From: Nymphaea colorata
Lineage: Eukaryota; Streptophyta; Magnoliopsida; Nymphaeales; Nymphaeaceae
DNA: 60,000 nucleotides
Assembly: GCF_008831285.2 (NCBI RefSeq)
Contig: NC_045140.1
Span: forward strand, 17,980,370-18,040,369
Direction: 5' to 3'
Shown here: positions 1-11,900 of the stretch, in pieces
How the letters are laid out: every line of letters begins with the position of its first letter
How positions within the stretch are numbered: position 1 is the first letter of the stretch
Notes under the pieces: model-generated
Told to the model about the DNA's origin: nothing
The model's database searches: none
The model's input: the letters and a program-made list of their open reading frames with translations, nothing else
Program-made: the position numbers and the translations under genes

Positions 1-852
1 CCACGTGTGGCCACGGCACATGGGCGATCTGTTATTTTTGTTAATATAATTCGAGAGAAATATGTCAATGACTGACATATTATTAGAACCATTCATGAAA
101 TAATTGGATGACACAAAGGTTTTGCACAGTTCTACGAAAGATGATAAAATAATCCGTTCATGTCCTTAGTCTGTGTTCGAGGGCAGAACACACCATGTGA
201 CTTCAGAGGCCGCAGCATGGAGAGTAGGTCCACACAACCCATAGATATTTTGATAATTATTTAAAAATGAATGTCCTTTTTAGACTTTTTTATTTTTTTT
301 CATTTCATTTTTTGTTCTTATAAAAAGTTTTCTTTCTCTATTAACTGGGGTTATTTTCGTCATTAACAATACTAACACACACAAAAAATTTGTGCACCAG
401 TATAGTGTACATAACCAGCTTCATTTAGCATGTATGTCACACCATTTTCCCGATAACCAAAAAAATCAAAAGATTGATCAGGGAGGGAGGTTCCTTAGTC
501 TTTTGAACCATCTAATCATTTGAACATATAGCGGGTTTTGCATGTGAAGACGAAGGAGCTTGAATGTTCACCTGAACACATGTTCGGCCTTCATGTACAC
601 ATGCCTTGATCAGGCATGATAATTGAGTAGGCATGTAAAACAAGTCCAGCCAACTTGGACTTAACTCGAACTCACCCATGTAGGCTCGACTCGAGCTTAA
701 GCTTGAGTTAAAATTAAAGTTATAAACGAGTCAATTTCAAGGTCCACTAGCTCGATTTGCTCGACTCAACTCATGTCTTACATGTTTTTCAGTACATTGA
801 AAGGCATGTTAACAATTTTTGATAAATTTTAACACTTTTTTATGGTTTTCAT

Positions 853-856
<4 letters not shown>
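1..856. other. intergenic, no gene seen
   Basis: No protein-coding gene is visible. The stretch is AT-rich. Around 640-785 there are several degenerate copies of a CTCGA-type motif, including an 18-bp near-palindrome at 690-707, which looks like decayed mobile-element DNA. Nothing else was recognised. Confidence 0.6.

Positions 857-914
<58 letters not shown>
857..914. repeat. (AT)29 microsatellite
   Basis: An uninterrupted alternating AT run. It creates artificial Tyr-Ile open frames on both strands that should not be read as genes. Confidence 0.97.
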
Positions 915-917
<3 letters not shown>

Positions 918-1204
918 TCCGATAAGAGAAGAACTAGAGCTCGGTTTACTCGTTGGGAGCCAACCAGCGTCGGGAAAACTCCTGCACATGTCACGAAGGC
1001 GGGACATGTTCTGTCATGAGGAGTGAGGGCGGACGGCCACATGGAAATGTCGTATTCTAGCTCAGCTTTCAGCCGATCTAATAATAAATTATCCAGCACA
1101 TCGTTCAAGTTTCCTTGAACAAATGCCGTTTGTTTTTTACTTGCTGCTCTGCACCTTTGCTGTTGATGCTTGTTGAATCTTGGTTGCGGGTGAGACATGA
1201 ATTT

Positions 1205-1620
1205 GAGTAGTGAAACTGCACAATAAACCGGATCTAGTTAGTGAAGGGATATATCCGATTCGTTTATACATGCCAGACCCAACCATGTGCGTTCGAAATC
1301 ACACCAATAATTGGATATATCCGATTCGTTTAGAACTGTCTTGGAGCCACCTATATAAGAGAGGAGAACGTGTAGTTATATACTGGTCAAGTAATTTCAA
1401 CAAGCCAATTCGAGCTGAACAAAAGCAGCCTCAGATCTCGGAGGCAGGAGAAAGAGGAAGCGGCTTTGACCTCTTTCGAGTATCCCGAGCAGTCCAATTT
1501 CTATGTTCGGTTCGAACGCCCTGGATCTTCATCAGAAGTCGAGCACGAACTGGATTCTGTCTCAGTATTATTAGACCATTGAATTTGATTCAGTTCTTAA
1601 TCTGACCGCCTTTTTGTCAC
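1205..1620 (+). repeat. possible LTR or promoter relic with TATA box
   Basis: A 20-bp sequence containing the palindrome GGATATATCC occurs twice in direct orientation (1247-1266 and 1313-1332, start to start 66 bp), followed at about 1350 by a TATATAAG box and then a leader-like stretch. A 131-codon frame crosses the block but resembles no protein I know. The layout resembles the U3/R part of a retrotransposon LTR, or a decayed promoter. I could not find a matching second LTR or a target duplication, so the LTR reading is an inference. Confidence 0.35.
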
Positions 1621-3026
1621 CAAACCAAATTCTATCAGGACTGTTGTAGCTCATACCCAATCAAACATGGCAAAACATTCCTTCGGCAAAGGTGGTGAGT
1701 TTCATTTACTTTTCTAATTTTGTTCAAACACAGCAAAAAGTTGTCTTTTGACTCTTCTTTTGTTTATTTCCATGAGAAAAGATTTCTGGGATGGAAAATC
1801 TTTTGTGTAAACTAAACGACCTCTTCTTTTAGGGCTTACTCGTTAACTAAACTCGACAAAAGTGGCTTTACCAATCAAACATAGCAAAAAAAAAACTGTA
1901 AACAAACATTTGTCTTTACCTTGAACTGCCCTATAAGTACCTAGAAGCAAGAATCAGCAGCCTATGACCACTAACCATCAGTGTACCAATACCTTTGGAG
2001 TAGGAGGAATGGAGCTTCGGTTCTTACTTGGGCGGTGGGATTCTCCTCTTACTTGACCAGATGATTAAAACTTTATAACTTTTCATGTTAAGATATTTCC
2101 ATGTCAAATTTAAAACTAATCAAAACATGGCTTTCTTCTTAATTATAAGCCTGATCAGCTATTTTTCATGTTCAGCCTTTCCACTTTGGTGCTTTTCCAA
2201 ATTCATCCTTCTCTTTTTCTTTACTATCACAGCCACATGCTCATTATTGGAACTCATTCGAAACGATTTACAAAGTTTGTCAACTTGGATCGAAGAGATG
2301 AAGCTTATTTTAGAAAGGTTCAAGAAGATGCAGTCAAATTTTCACATCCCCAACATTGGTATTGATCGATTAGGTTTACTTTACTAAAGAGATATCCATA
2401 AATGGCTGAAACTAGATTGTTTATATCCTTTTTTTGTTTTGTTACAACAAACCACTTTGGGTTGAAAGATTTTGTTGCTTATTAGGGTGATGACTTTGCC
2501 TTTGAGAGCACAGCATAGTTAGTAAGACTGGTAGATTAATGAAAGTTTGGTCGTTAGTTTGATTTTTACAGTCGTTATTCCTTTGAATTGAATTCAAAGT
2601 GGTGTATATATGACATTTTAATTGATAGCCCATGTCTCTAAGCAGCCTCAAATACCAGAAAAAGAAAAAGAACTTCAATGAAATAAGTATGGAGGAGTAG
2701 ATTATGATGACATAATGAAGTGCACCAACCTCCTCCTAACTTAAAATCGGTATCGAATTGAAACGTACACATGCAAAAAGTTGGAACATAATATTGTAAA
2801 CACGTCACATGTCTACTTTCTTTACACGCAACGCCGCTACCACAAGAGATAAGCGACAAGCCGGGCAAAAGCGGCTCAGGTCATAAATTTCGGAGTTCCT
2901 AAAACTTTCAAGTTTGTGATTTTTTTCTTGTTTTATTATCAAGTCATGGATCTTGGTATTCTCAAACAACGGCGTCCGCCCACGGGATCGCATGGAGGAT
3001 TTTGTTAAAGCACACACTAAAACGAA

Positions 3027-3028
<2 letters not shown>
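1621..3028. other. intergenic, no gene seen
   Basis: AT-rich sequence with only short frames (100 codons or fewer) lacking recognisable domains. No repeat or RNA gene was recognised. Confidence 0.6.

Positions 3029-3070
<42 letters not shown>
3029..3070. repeat. (CT)21 microsatellite
   Basis: A pure CT dinucleotide run of 42 bp, with no gene seen around it. Confidence 0.96.
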
Positions 3071-3074
<4 letters not shown>

Positions 3075-5002
3075 GCTTTTCGAAGTTTACTTTGTAGCTG
3101 AGTTTTCACATGTGGACACGACACGAGTGGCTTTCTATGAATGAGAGAGAGAAAAAAAAAGAAATGGTGAATAAAGTTATTAAGACTGCAACATAAGGAC
3201 AATTTAGTTCCCACGCAAATTAAATCTATGATTTTTTTTCTCATATTTTTATTAATAAACACATGAGTTTAGCAAAACTACATAAGGAAGCAGTAACCAA
3301 TAAGTTAACCATAAATCGATGAGGTCTCTGCGATAAAAGTTATAAATACTAAAGCAATTTTCAGTTTGTAGTTTTATATTAGGGATATTTTCATTAAGAG
3401 GCCTACTTTTTTGCTTCTAATTTCAAATTTTGCAATTTTCTTAATGAAAGTCATATTCTTGTGAAAATTTGTCAAATAAGAATGCAAAATAAACTCTTAC
3501 CATGAGTAGTGCATGGCTTGTGCATGCAATTGCTCCTACCCACATACATGGTTTACATAATAATACATCATACTCATTTACTCATTTACATATTGGTTGC
3601 CTTTTAAACTTTTTGATTTTGAAATATTGGTCTCTTGCAGGGGCAAAACCAGGGGGGCTGGTAGGGGCCTAGCCTCGCACTTCCTTCTCACTTTTCAAAA
3701 TTAAAAAAAAAAAATTACATGTAAAATTTTGAAAAAATATATTTCGGATTCTATAAAGATTTTAAAACTATAATTTAGACCTCTTCATAAAACTTTTAGT
3801 CTCTCCTCTTACGTTTAGTCTCTCCTCTTACGTGAGAGGCATTACGAAGAGAATAGTATGCCTAGCTACTAACCCTTGAACCGTCGATTCATATGCCGAT
3901 GATTGCAATGAAGATATTTTCTTTTTTCTTTTTAGACGTTCCTTTGTACCTTTAGATTACGTTTTCATTATTTTATAAAAAGTATATATGATCTTCATTA
4001 AGAAAATCACATAAATATATCCCTTTTTCTAAGCCATGTAAAGAGAACTACCATGTTGTCTCTTTTGAAAAAACCCGTTGTGTTGGAAAACCGTAAGATG
4101 AGAGAACACAGTTTAGGGATGAAACCCAGTTGCTGAATTGCCTTCAAACTTGTTCGGATTCCGTGTGCTACCCACCCATCTCGCCTCTCTTTACTTGAAA
4201 TAGCCATTTGTCAATTACTGTACCAGTTTCAATTCTCAATATATAAGCTTCAGAGACCGAGTGGTATGGGTTTACTACTTGCACCATATCACTCGTGAGA
4301 GTGATTTTATCTTTTTTTTTTAGATTTAAATCCAACAAGTTTTTCATATAAGCGAGAAAAGAAGATGAAAACCCATCACTCGGAAAAGACAGTATAGCGT
4401 TTTATAAAAGTAATGTTTCTTCCACTGCATCGGCTTACCGTATCATTTTCAATCGAACTTAGCTGATGACTGGTTGGGTTTGAATATCTAAATGTTTGAT
4501 TGATACATAGGAGCTATTTGGCAATAGTAACACATGATTCATGTATCATGAAACTGTCTTAAAGAAAAAATGATATAACTAATAGATTCATGAGATAATA
4601 TAAGAATATTCGGAGTTTCCTTTCGTCCAGTTGCAAGAGGATGATAATATAACAAAATGCCGTCCGCACGATGCACTGTTGATGAAGCCCAAAGGAAAAC
4701 TTTCACAGAAGGCACTCATGTATTTTCTACAAGTTTGAAGGAAACCCTAATTATCTTTTCAATAAAATATAAAAGTTCTTACAAATCAGTAATTTTTTTT
4801 TCTGAAACTCTTTGAAAATCCCCGTGATGAAGGCCTAGACTCACGACTTTTAAATCAAATAAGTCAATAATTTAATATTTTTTTAGTAAAGGAGGCACCT
4901 TTTTTGTCTTTTTTCTCTTTGACTGCGGACCAGAGCAATAACTAACCACTTAAAGAACAAAACTGTCTTGAGCTTTCATGGTACTACCATGGATTAAGAC
5001 CA
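3071..5002. other. intergenic, no gene seen
   Basis: AT-rich DNA. A short G-rich patch near 3640-3675 resembles the degenerate edges of small plant transposons, but no terminal repeats could be paired. No coding sequence was recognised. Confidence 0.55.
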
Positions 5003-5163
5003 GTGACGGAGCCACATAGTTTGAGCAGTTGCTCAAACTTGCCTCACAAGATCTCTTTATTTTTGTATTGGTATTTAAAAAATACATTCATTTATATAAA
5101 GCACTGCCCCGAGGTTTTATAATTACTCCTCTTCAGCGAGCTAAAATTCCTTGGCTCCGTCAC
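5003..5163. mobile_element. small MITE-like inverted-repeat element
   Basis: The block starts with GTGACGGAGCCA (5003-5014) and ends with its exact reverse complement (5152-5163), giving 12-bp terminal inverted repeats around 161 bp. A 9-bp-arm hairpin with a 2-nt loop sits just inside the left end (5019-5038). There is no coding capacity. The flanks (TTAAGACC and ATAAGGAC) match at 5 of 8 positions, too weak to prove a target duplication. A weaker relative may lie at about 6865-6975, where GTGGAGCC-like ends occur in opposite orientations. Confidence 0.6.
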
Positions 5164-8100
5164 CTATAAGGACTTAGAAAGATGTGTTAATATGAGAAAG
5201 TATAAGTTGCAAATTGGGAGGGTTACATGTCTTAAAGTGAATTCGTGTGGGGGGTTTTCAACTAAACACAATGGCGGTTTTCTTATAATATTTAAACTGT
5301 CGACTTCAAACATACAATATTAACTAAAACTTATTCCTCTCAAATAAAATAATACAAAGAAAACAGCCGCTTGTTGGACAGTTAGGGCCGACGGTGAACC
5401 TTCACTATTCAATGAGGGTCGAAGCTGTCTGTCCTTCATTCATTGTTAGAGTGAAGAGTTGTTTCCTCTTAAATAATTTTACTTGAAAGAAGTAATTCAG
5501 TAAGTCAATCTTTTTATTTTCTGTTTGGAGACCGCCATTTGAGAATAGTGGAGACAAGATGAGTGCTTACTTGTTTTGGGTGATAAAAGGTTGAAGCCTC
5601 CACCCAACCCAGTTTACAAGGAGCGGATAGCTGATAAAGTCTGTGTTTCAGGGGGCGGGTGGGAGTGGAATAATTATTGAACTTCTGATATCACAAGTAG
5701 ATTCCTGGTGTGGAAAGACAAGGAGGGACCGGAGTTTGTGAATGGTAAAATTAACGCCCTGGAATCTCTTCAGCTGAGAGTTATGTTTCTTAAGATGACG
5801 AAAAACCTTCAGGAGCCTTCCGAGCCAAGCAACGCTTAAACCACAACTGATGGAAATCTCCATGCAAAACAAAAGCATTAGGAATTCTTCAAAAGCATTA
5901 TGTCCACAAAACCAGACATGGATCAAAATAGAAGTTCAAATTTGCACCCGGTCCAGATCCATAAGGCGGGCTATAACTCGCTAACTTCCATTTTTGTCGA
6001 TAAGATAAAGCTCGTAACGACTGCTATACTTAGAATTATATCTAAACCGTCCACTAAGAACGTCTGGATACGGTGACTGACATTCACGCGGCAGCTTCCC
6101 AGATAGCCCGTGATTACGACGATAAATCTTCAGCCGTCCATCCCAGAAATCAAGGGTCGATTTGCATCTGGGCACCACATTGGGAAACTCTTGTACTAGC
6201 TAAACGAACGACCGATGACCGTAGGATTCAGATCGGACGGTGGCGATTTGATGCTTACGCTCTGATGCCTGAGGCTGCTCCTCTTCTCGTCGCTTCTGTC
6301 TGGAAACCCTAACAGCGCTCGAGAGCCGAGCGCTTCAAAATTTTTAAAGCGAAGTTGAGGTCACGAGTGATGTCAAAAACTGTCGAAAGCAGAAAATTCC
6401 TTTAAAGGCAGAAAAGGCAATTATTCTTGTGCCCCGAGAAGATTGAACATTTCCACATAAAGGAAATGTTTGGTTGCAAAACGGGTGGGATCCAAATAGA
6501 GCCCTCGTGGATTTGATTTAACTAAACCCTCGCTTTAAATCTGCGGTTCTAACCGATTTTAGATCTAAAACTATATGTGTAAGATTACCGTTATGCCATA
6601 CATTGAAATCTGATCTTAAATCCACGGTTTTTTTCATGCAACATGGATTTGAGATCCACATTACTTAGATCGAGTTGAGGATCTTTCAAAGCACACTCTT
6701 TAATGCAGTCTTGGATCTAAGATCCGAACTATCAAACATAACCTTATAGATCTCTAGTTAAAATGAAGGGGGTATGACTTGAGATCGACAGGTTTTTAAA
6801 CGTGATAATTACAAATGTACAGCATTCACAACTTTCAAATGTAAGATTTTAGATTCGTGTTACAGTGGTGGAGCCACATGGTGGCTGGCTGGTGTTAATA
6901 AAATTAAGGAGGTAGTCGTCTATAAATAAGACAAATTTTATGGGCTGGTGCTGCATCCACCTCCACTATTGTCTTGTTCAAAATTAAAGATTTGAAGATT
7001 CTTAAAGATCATAAGATCTAAGACCCAAGGTAATCAAACACCCCGTTACTGGCTGCATACATTTTGAAAATTTTCAAGTTTTAAAGCGCCAAAAACTTCT
7101 GCAAGAGCCATAGAAGCTCCATTTAAACGGTAACCAAATACTATATTGAATATTATCTCCTTAGTCGCTTTTGGATCCAACCCACATTAAATGCATGGCA
7201 CAACCGACGATCGTAGCCATGATTTTCTAAATGATTGGTCATGGAAGGCATAAGTGACTTGTACTTAGCTGTTGCCAATTAATCAATATCAAGACTTGAG
7301 TCCAATGCCAACCTCTAACTAAAATTCCAAACATGTTAAATAAAATATGGGAAATGGTCATCCCATATTTTTAAAAAAGTTTTTTGGAGAAAAACATATG
7401 CCAATGTGAAAACAACAAGATAATTGCGATTTTTTTTTTAACTTAGCATGTTTAAAAATTTTCCGTGAGCAATAGGAAAGTTTTTATACATAGTTAATAT
7501 AATATATGCGCTAAATGAAATATTAAAATCAGAAAAATTGACATGGAAATGAACTTAGGTTTTCCTTACAATGTAAAGAACAAGAAATCAATCAAACAGA
7601 GCAATAAATTTACTTAACGAGCAGCTATTAAAACTACTCAACCTTAAAAGTTAACAATGGTGCTCAACGTTTGAGCTGCTCATTAAAAAAATATCAGTTT
7701 TAGCTATAAAATAAGAAAAGAAAACGATTTGATATAGAACGACAAAAATACATCTCATAAATCATCACTCTTGCTTGGTTGAAGAACTTAAAAAGAACAT
7801 CTTTGTCACGTTTTATTAAAAATTAATGTCTGCTTTTAGAGGGCAGCTATACGAAGTTTTTTTCTCAAAAGTTGAACACACATTTGTTAACTTCCAAAAG
7901 TTCAATGGTCATTTATTATATTAAGTATTCCTTTTAAATTTTTATAATGTTTACAAGTGTGTACGACTTGCGGCCACAAACGACTCGAGTCGTTGCTAAG
8001 TTTCACATAGATCGCTAGTTGGCGAGCGAGTCCTTATCGAGTCGGTTGCAGCCGCATTATCAATATCGGTCCGCCCAGTCTGAGGCCTTTAAAACATCAG

Positions 8101-8500
8101 CAGGGCGACTAATAATCGGCGGATATTTATTTTTTAATATAATATTATTTTATTTTAAATTATATTTTTTTAAGAAATTGGATTTTTCATTATCAACACA
8201 ATCCTGGCCGTTGAATCGCAGCGGCGCACAACTGTTAAGGGTTTTGATAAAAAAAAATAAACCTAAAATATAGGCACTACCAACTAATCGTCTTATTTAC
8301 GTTTTTAGGAGAAAGAAAAATCTCAAAAAAGCTTTTAGGCATTTTCGAAAAATTATTGGAAATCAAATATCTGGAAATGTTTATAGTCGATAAAATATTT
8401 ATAAATTTATTGAATGGAACGTAAGAGTTGTATAAAGAGTGTCAACCATCTCCAAACCAGGTCATTATAAGGAGTGTCAGCTTCGATCGAATTAAAATTA
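5164..8500. other. intergenic; one GC-richer island
   Basis: Mostly AT-rich and gene-free. The stretch about 5980-6320 is richer in GC and ends in AAACCCTAA (a telo-box-like motif common in plant promoters), so it could be an old promoter or first-exon remnant. Its 79-codon frame matches nothing I recognise. About 7960-8240 is another GC-richer patch of unknown meaning. Confidence 0.5.
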
Positions 8501-8520
8501 ATCCATAAAAATGATGTACA

Positions 8521-8528
8521 TATAAATA
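8521..8528 (+). promoter_or_regulatory. putative TATA box of the SIN3-like gene
   Basis: TATAAATA lies 415 bp before the chosen start codon and is followed by a long pyrimidine-rich, TC-repeat leader (about 8540-8760) typical of plant 5' UTRs. Transcription would start near 8550. This is inferred from sequence alone. Confidence 0.5.
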
Positions 8529-8942
8529 TACGTGCGCCTTTTCTCGCTCCCCGGTTGGCGCTCAATTCTCTTTCTTCTTCCTTGCTCGTCTTCCTTCATC
8601 CTTTTTCCTTCCGTTCTAACTCCCAATTTATACAGATCCCCCTCTCCGTCTCCCTCTCTCTTCAGCAGTATTTTCTGCCTTTTTTGCGTCTCTCTAGATT
8701 GTTTAAGAACTCACCGTCTCTCTCTGTCGCTCTCTGGCTCGCTCGTTCGTTGGTTCGGTCCCCGACTTGCGGTCGGTCGGTCGGGCTTGGAGGACGGATC
8801 TGCAGGAGCTTGGTTGGAGGCATCGGTGGGAATTTGGCGGAGCAGCAGGGAAGGGCGAGGATCGAACAGTTTTCGCACGTCGTCAGGGCTGGAGGACTCG
8901 GTACAGCAGGCGGAGACGGAGCCGGAAAATGCTTTCGGGACC

Positions 8943-11900
8943 ATGAAGGAGATTCGGGTTAAGACGGAGGGTTCTCCCGAGGTGAAGAGGTCTCGGGAGG
9001 AAGGCTACATGGCTGCTCACTTGAAGCGCCCGATTCTTCCCCCCCGCGGGGAGCCGTATGCTCTCTCTCTCCCTCCCTCCCTTGCTCTCTATGTTCTCCG
9101 CGTGTGTGTCTGTGTGTGTTTGTGCCATTCTATTTGGGATATTATGTGATTTTTCTGTGAACTTCTTGTATCAGCCAAAGGTTTTGTAGCGTGTACTTTT
9201 CAATTGTATGTGATGAACAGAAGGATTACGGTTTCTAAAACTTCATATATTTTCATTCGCGGTTGACGTACTTCTTCAAGCGTTTGGATTTTTTCGGCCT
9301 AAGGGAATAACTCGGATTTCCTAGCTTAAATAAATCGAGTTTTGATGTAGGGTCGTTTTTTTTTTTACCTTTCGTAGTCTCCGAGTTTTGGGATGGTTTC
9401 ATTGCCCTCGTCTTAAATCTTGGGTACTAGGCTCTTCAAAATACAGACCTCTCGGCTGGAGAACTTAGACTGTTATTCGGGCTTGCTGCTTCTTGTTTTG
9501 TTCTTCTCCAGATTGATCAGAAGAATGAGAAAAGAAAAATAAACAGCTTTCTGGTTTGTAGGTCTAGTGAACCTCAAAATTTGAGATTTTCCCTTCTTGT
9601 CTATGTTTCTTATAGGCGTGGAGATTATTGAGGACGTTGTCAATAGAAAAAAGCTTTGACTTTTTACCGTTCGATCTCAATGTAAAACCTTTCACTGTAT
9701 CGGTTTGATCGAGCGGCGTTTGGTTATATTCTTGTTGTACAGGTAGCAAATGGCGCATCGTGAACCTTTGCTGATTATCTCCTATGACTAATTTTATTGT
9801 TATTTTTGATCATGGGGATTTCTGAATGTAACCAATTTTCATTTTGAAGGAGATCTAGTTAAGAGTACGTTTAATATCATGTGCTCCTATTACTTTTTAA
9901 AGGAAAAGTTTCTCAATGTCGGTGATTGCATTCTATCATCGGATCCTTTCCCGTATGGCCCATGCTTAGAAGCGATGTTGGTGAGTGGTAGAAGGAGACA
10001 TTACAATATTCATAATTATGCTTTTGAACTGAAACCGCAATCTCGTTACATTGCAATTCGGATCCATCTCCTTTGAAGTTTGACCAGTGTAGGAGAAATG
10101 AACTTCTGAACAAGCTAAGTAGGAAGTTAGCACAGAGGCGATTTGCTGTTGTATGTGTGATTGGCATATTGGAATCTGCATCTTTACCATTGGTGTATGA
10201 TGTATAGGTCTGGTCAGCCTCAGAATTCTGGAGGGGGACAGAAATTAACTACTGGAGATGCCCTGGCATACCTGAAAGCAGTGAGAGAGATGTTCCATGA
10301 TAAGAAGGAAAAATATGATGAATTCCTTGAAGTGATGAAAGAATTCAAGGCACAAAGGTTGAATATTGCTAATTTTCTTTTTCAATTTATTTATGTTCTT
10401 CGGACAGAAATTATAATTTTATTGCTGGTTTCAGGATTGATACAACCGGTGTTATTATGAGGGTTAAGGAGTTATTTAAGGGGCACAAAGACCTAATCTT
10501 AGGTTTCAATACATTTTTGCCAAAGGGCTATGAAATTACCCTATCAACAGATGATGCCCTTCCACCTAAAAAGCCTGTTGAGTTTGAGGAAGCGATCAAT
10601 TTTGTTAACAAGATAAAGGTAAACATTTTGCCATAAACCATCAATTTTGTTATATAAACAATGGTAAAGTTTACGATTTGTATCTACTGTTTCATATATT
10701 TTGTGCCTCTAACTTTGCACATTAATTGTGTTGTTATGGAATCCAGACTCGTTTCCAGCATGATGAACGTGTATATAAAGCATTTTTAGAGATTCTGAAT
10801 CAGTACAGAAAGGAGTGCAAATCAATTAGTGAAGTATATCAGGAGGTATATATATTGATATCATTTGTTTTTTTGACGTGTTCTTTGTACAGCTAATGAG
10901 ACTAGTTCTCTCTATGCAACGTAGAGTAATTTTAGTTCTCTTTCATTAGCAGGTGGGTAAAATTGTTGAAGTTTTTTTCCTTTAGGGGTTAATGATACAA
11001 TTTGAATATTTTCAGGTAGCTTATCTGTTTCGGGAGCACCATGACTTGCTTGAAGAATTTACACACTTTCTGCCAGATACAACTGCTACAGCTCCAGTTC
11101 AACAGGTCCCATCTGGAAGACATGTGTCAGGCAATTTGATCCGCAGGGATGAGAGGGGCCCTAGTGGAAGTACAGTAAGACATGTACATGAAAAGGTATT
11201 TCATTCATGGTGTTTCCTATATTCTGGTTCTCCTGAAGGGAATTGAGAGTGACTTATCACTCTTAAATTGATGGCTTTTAGAGGGAGAGGTCTAATTCAC
11301 ATGCCGATCGCGAGCTCGGTGTTGGCTGCCCAGAAGAAGAGCACGACAGAGCATTCCTTAAACTTGAAAAGGATCAGAGGAAACGGACTGAAAAAGAGAA
11401 AGAGCAGAAGGAAGAAAAGGAGAGGCGATATCATGATCAAGATAATAAAGTTCTAGATCATGATAGGGATGTAGAAAATACATCTTCAGTTTCGCACAAA
11501 CGGAAGTTTAACAGGCAAACCGATGATGCAGTTGCTGATTGGCCACATGTTGATGGAGCTGAAAGTTTTGGATTACAGCCAGCACTGATGTCATCCTCTG
11601 ATGACAAGCTTGCTCTAAAGAGTGAGTTACTTCTAAAAAATGGTAGTGTCTGCAAATGCATTTTTATGAGTTTGCTTGCCTTGAATACATGATGTTATGA
11701 AAAAGTTGATGTGGAATAGTGCATGAACTTTGTGGGCCTTTTTATGTGAGGAAAAATTTCAGAAGCTCATCTGTGGTCACCTATGTCTTTATTTGTTTTT
11801 TTCTTTCTTCATCAGTTTAATTGTTTGAAGATATCTTGTGTGAAGATGGCATAGCTGCATAGCGTTATATTCTGTGAGATCTATATGCAATGCTGTAAAG

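Noticed and set aside
809-1198. Open frames rich in Tyr-Ile across the AT run
   Set aside because: They are produced by the (AT)29 microsatellite and have no domain.
6073-6312. 79-codon frame in the GC-richer island
   Set aside because: No domain recognised and no upstream or downstream exons found; kept only as a possible promoter remnant.
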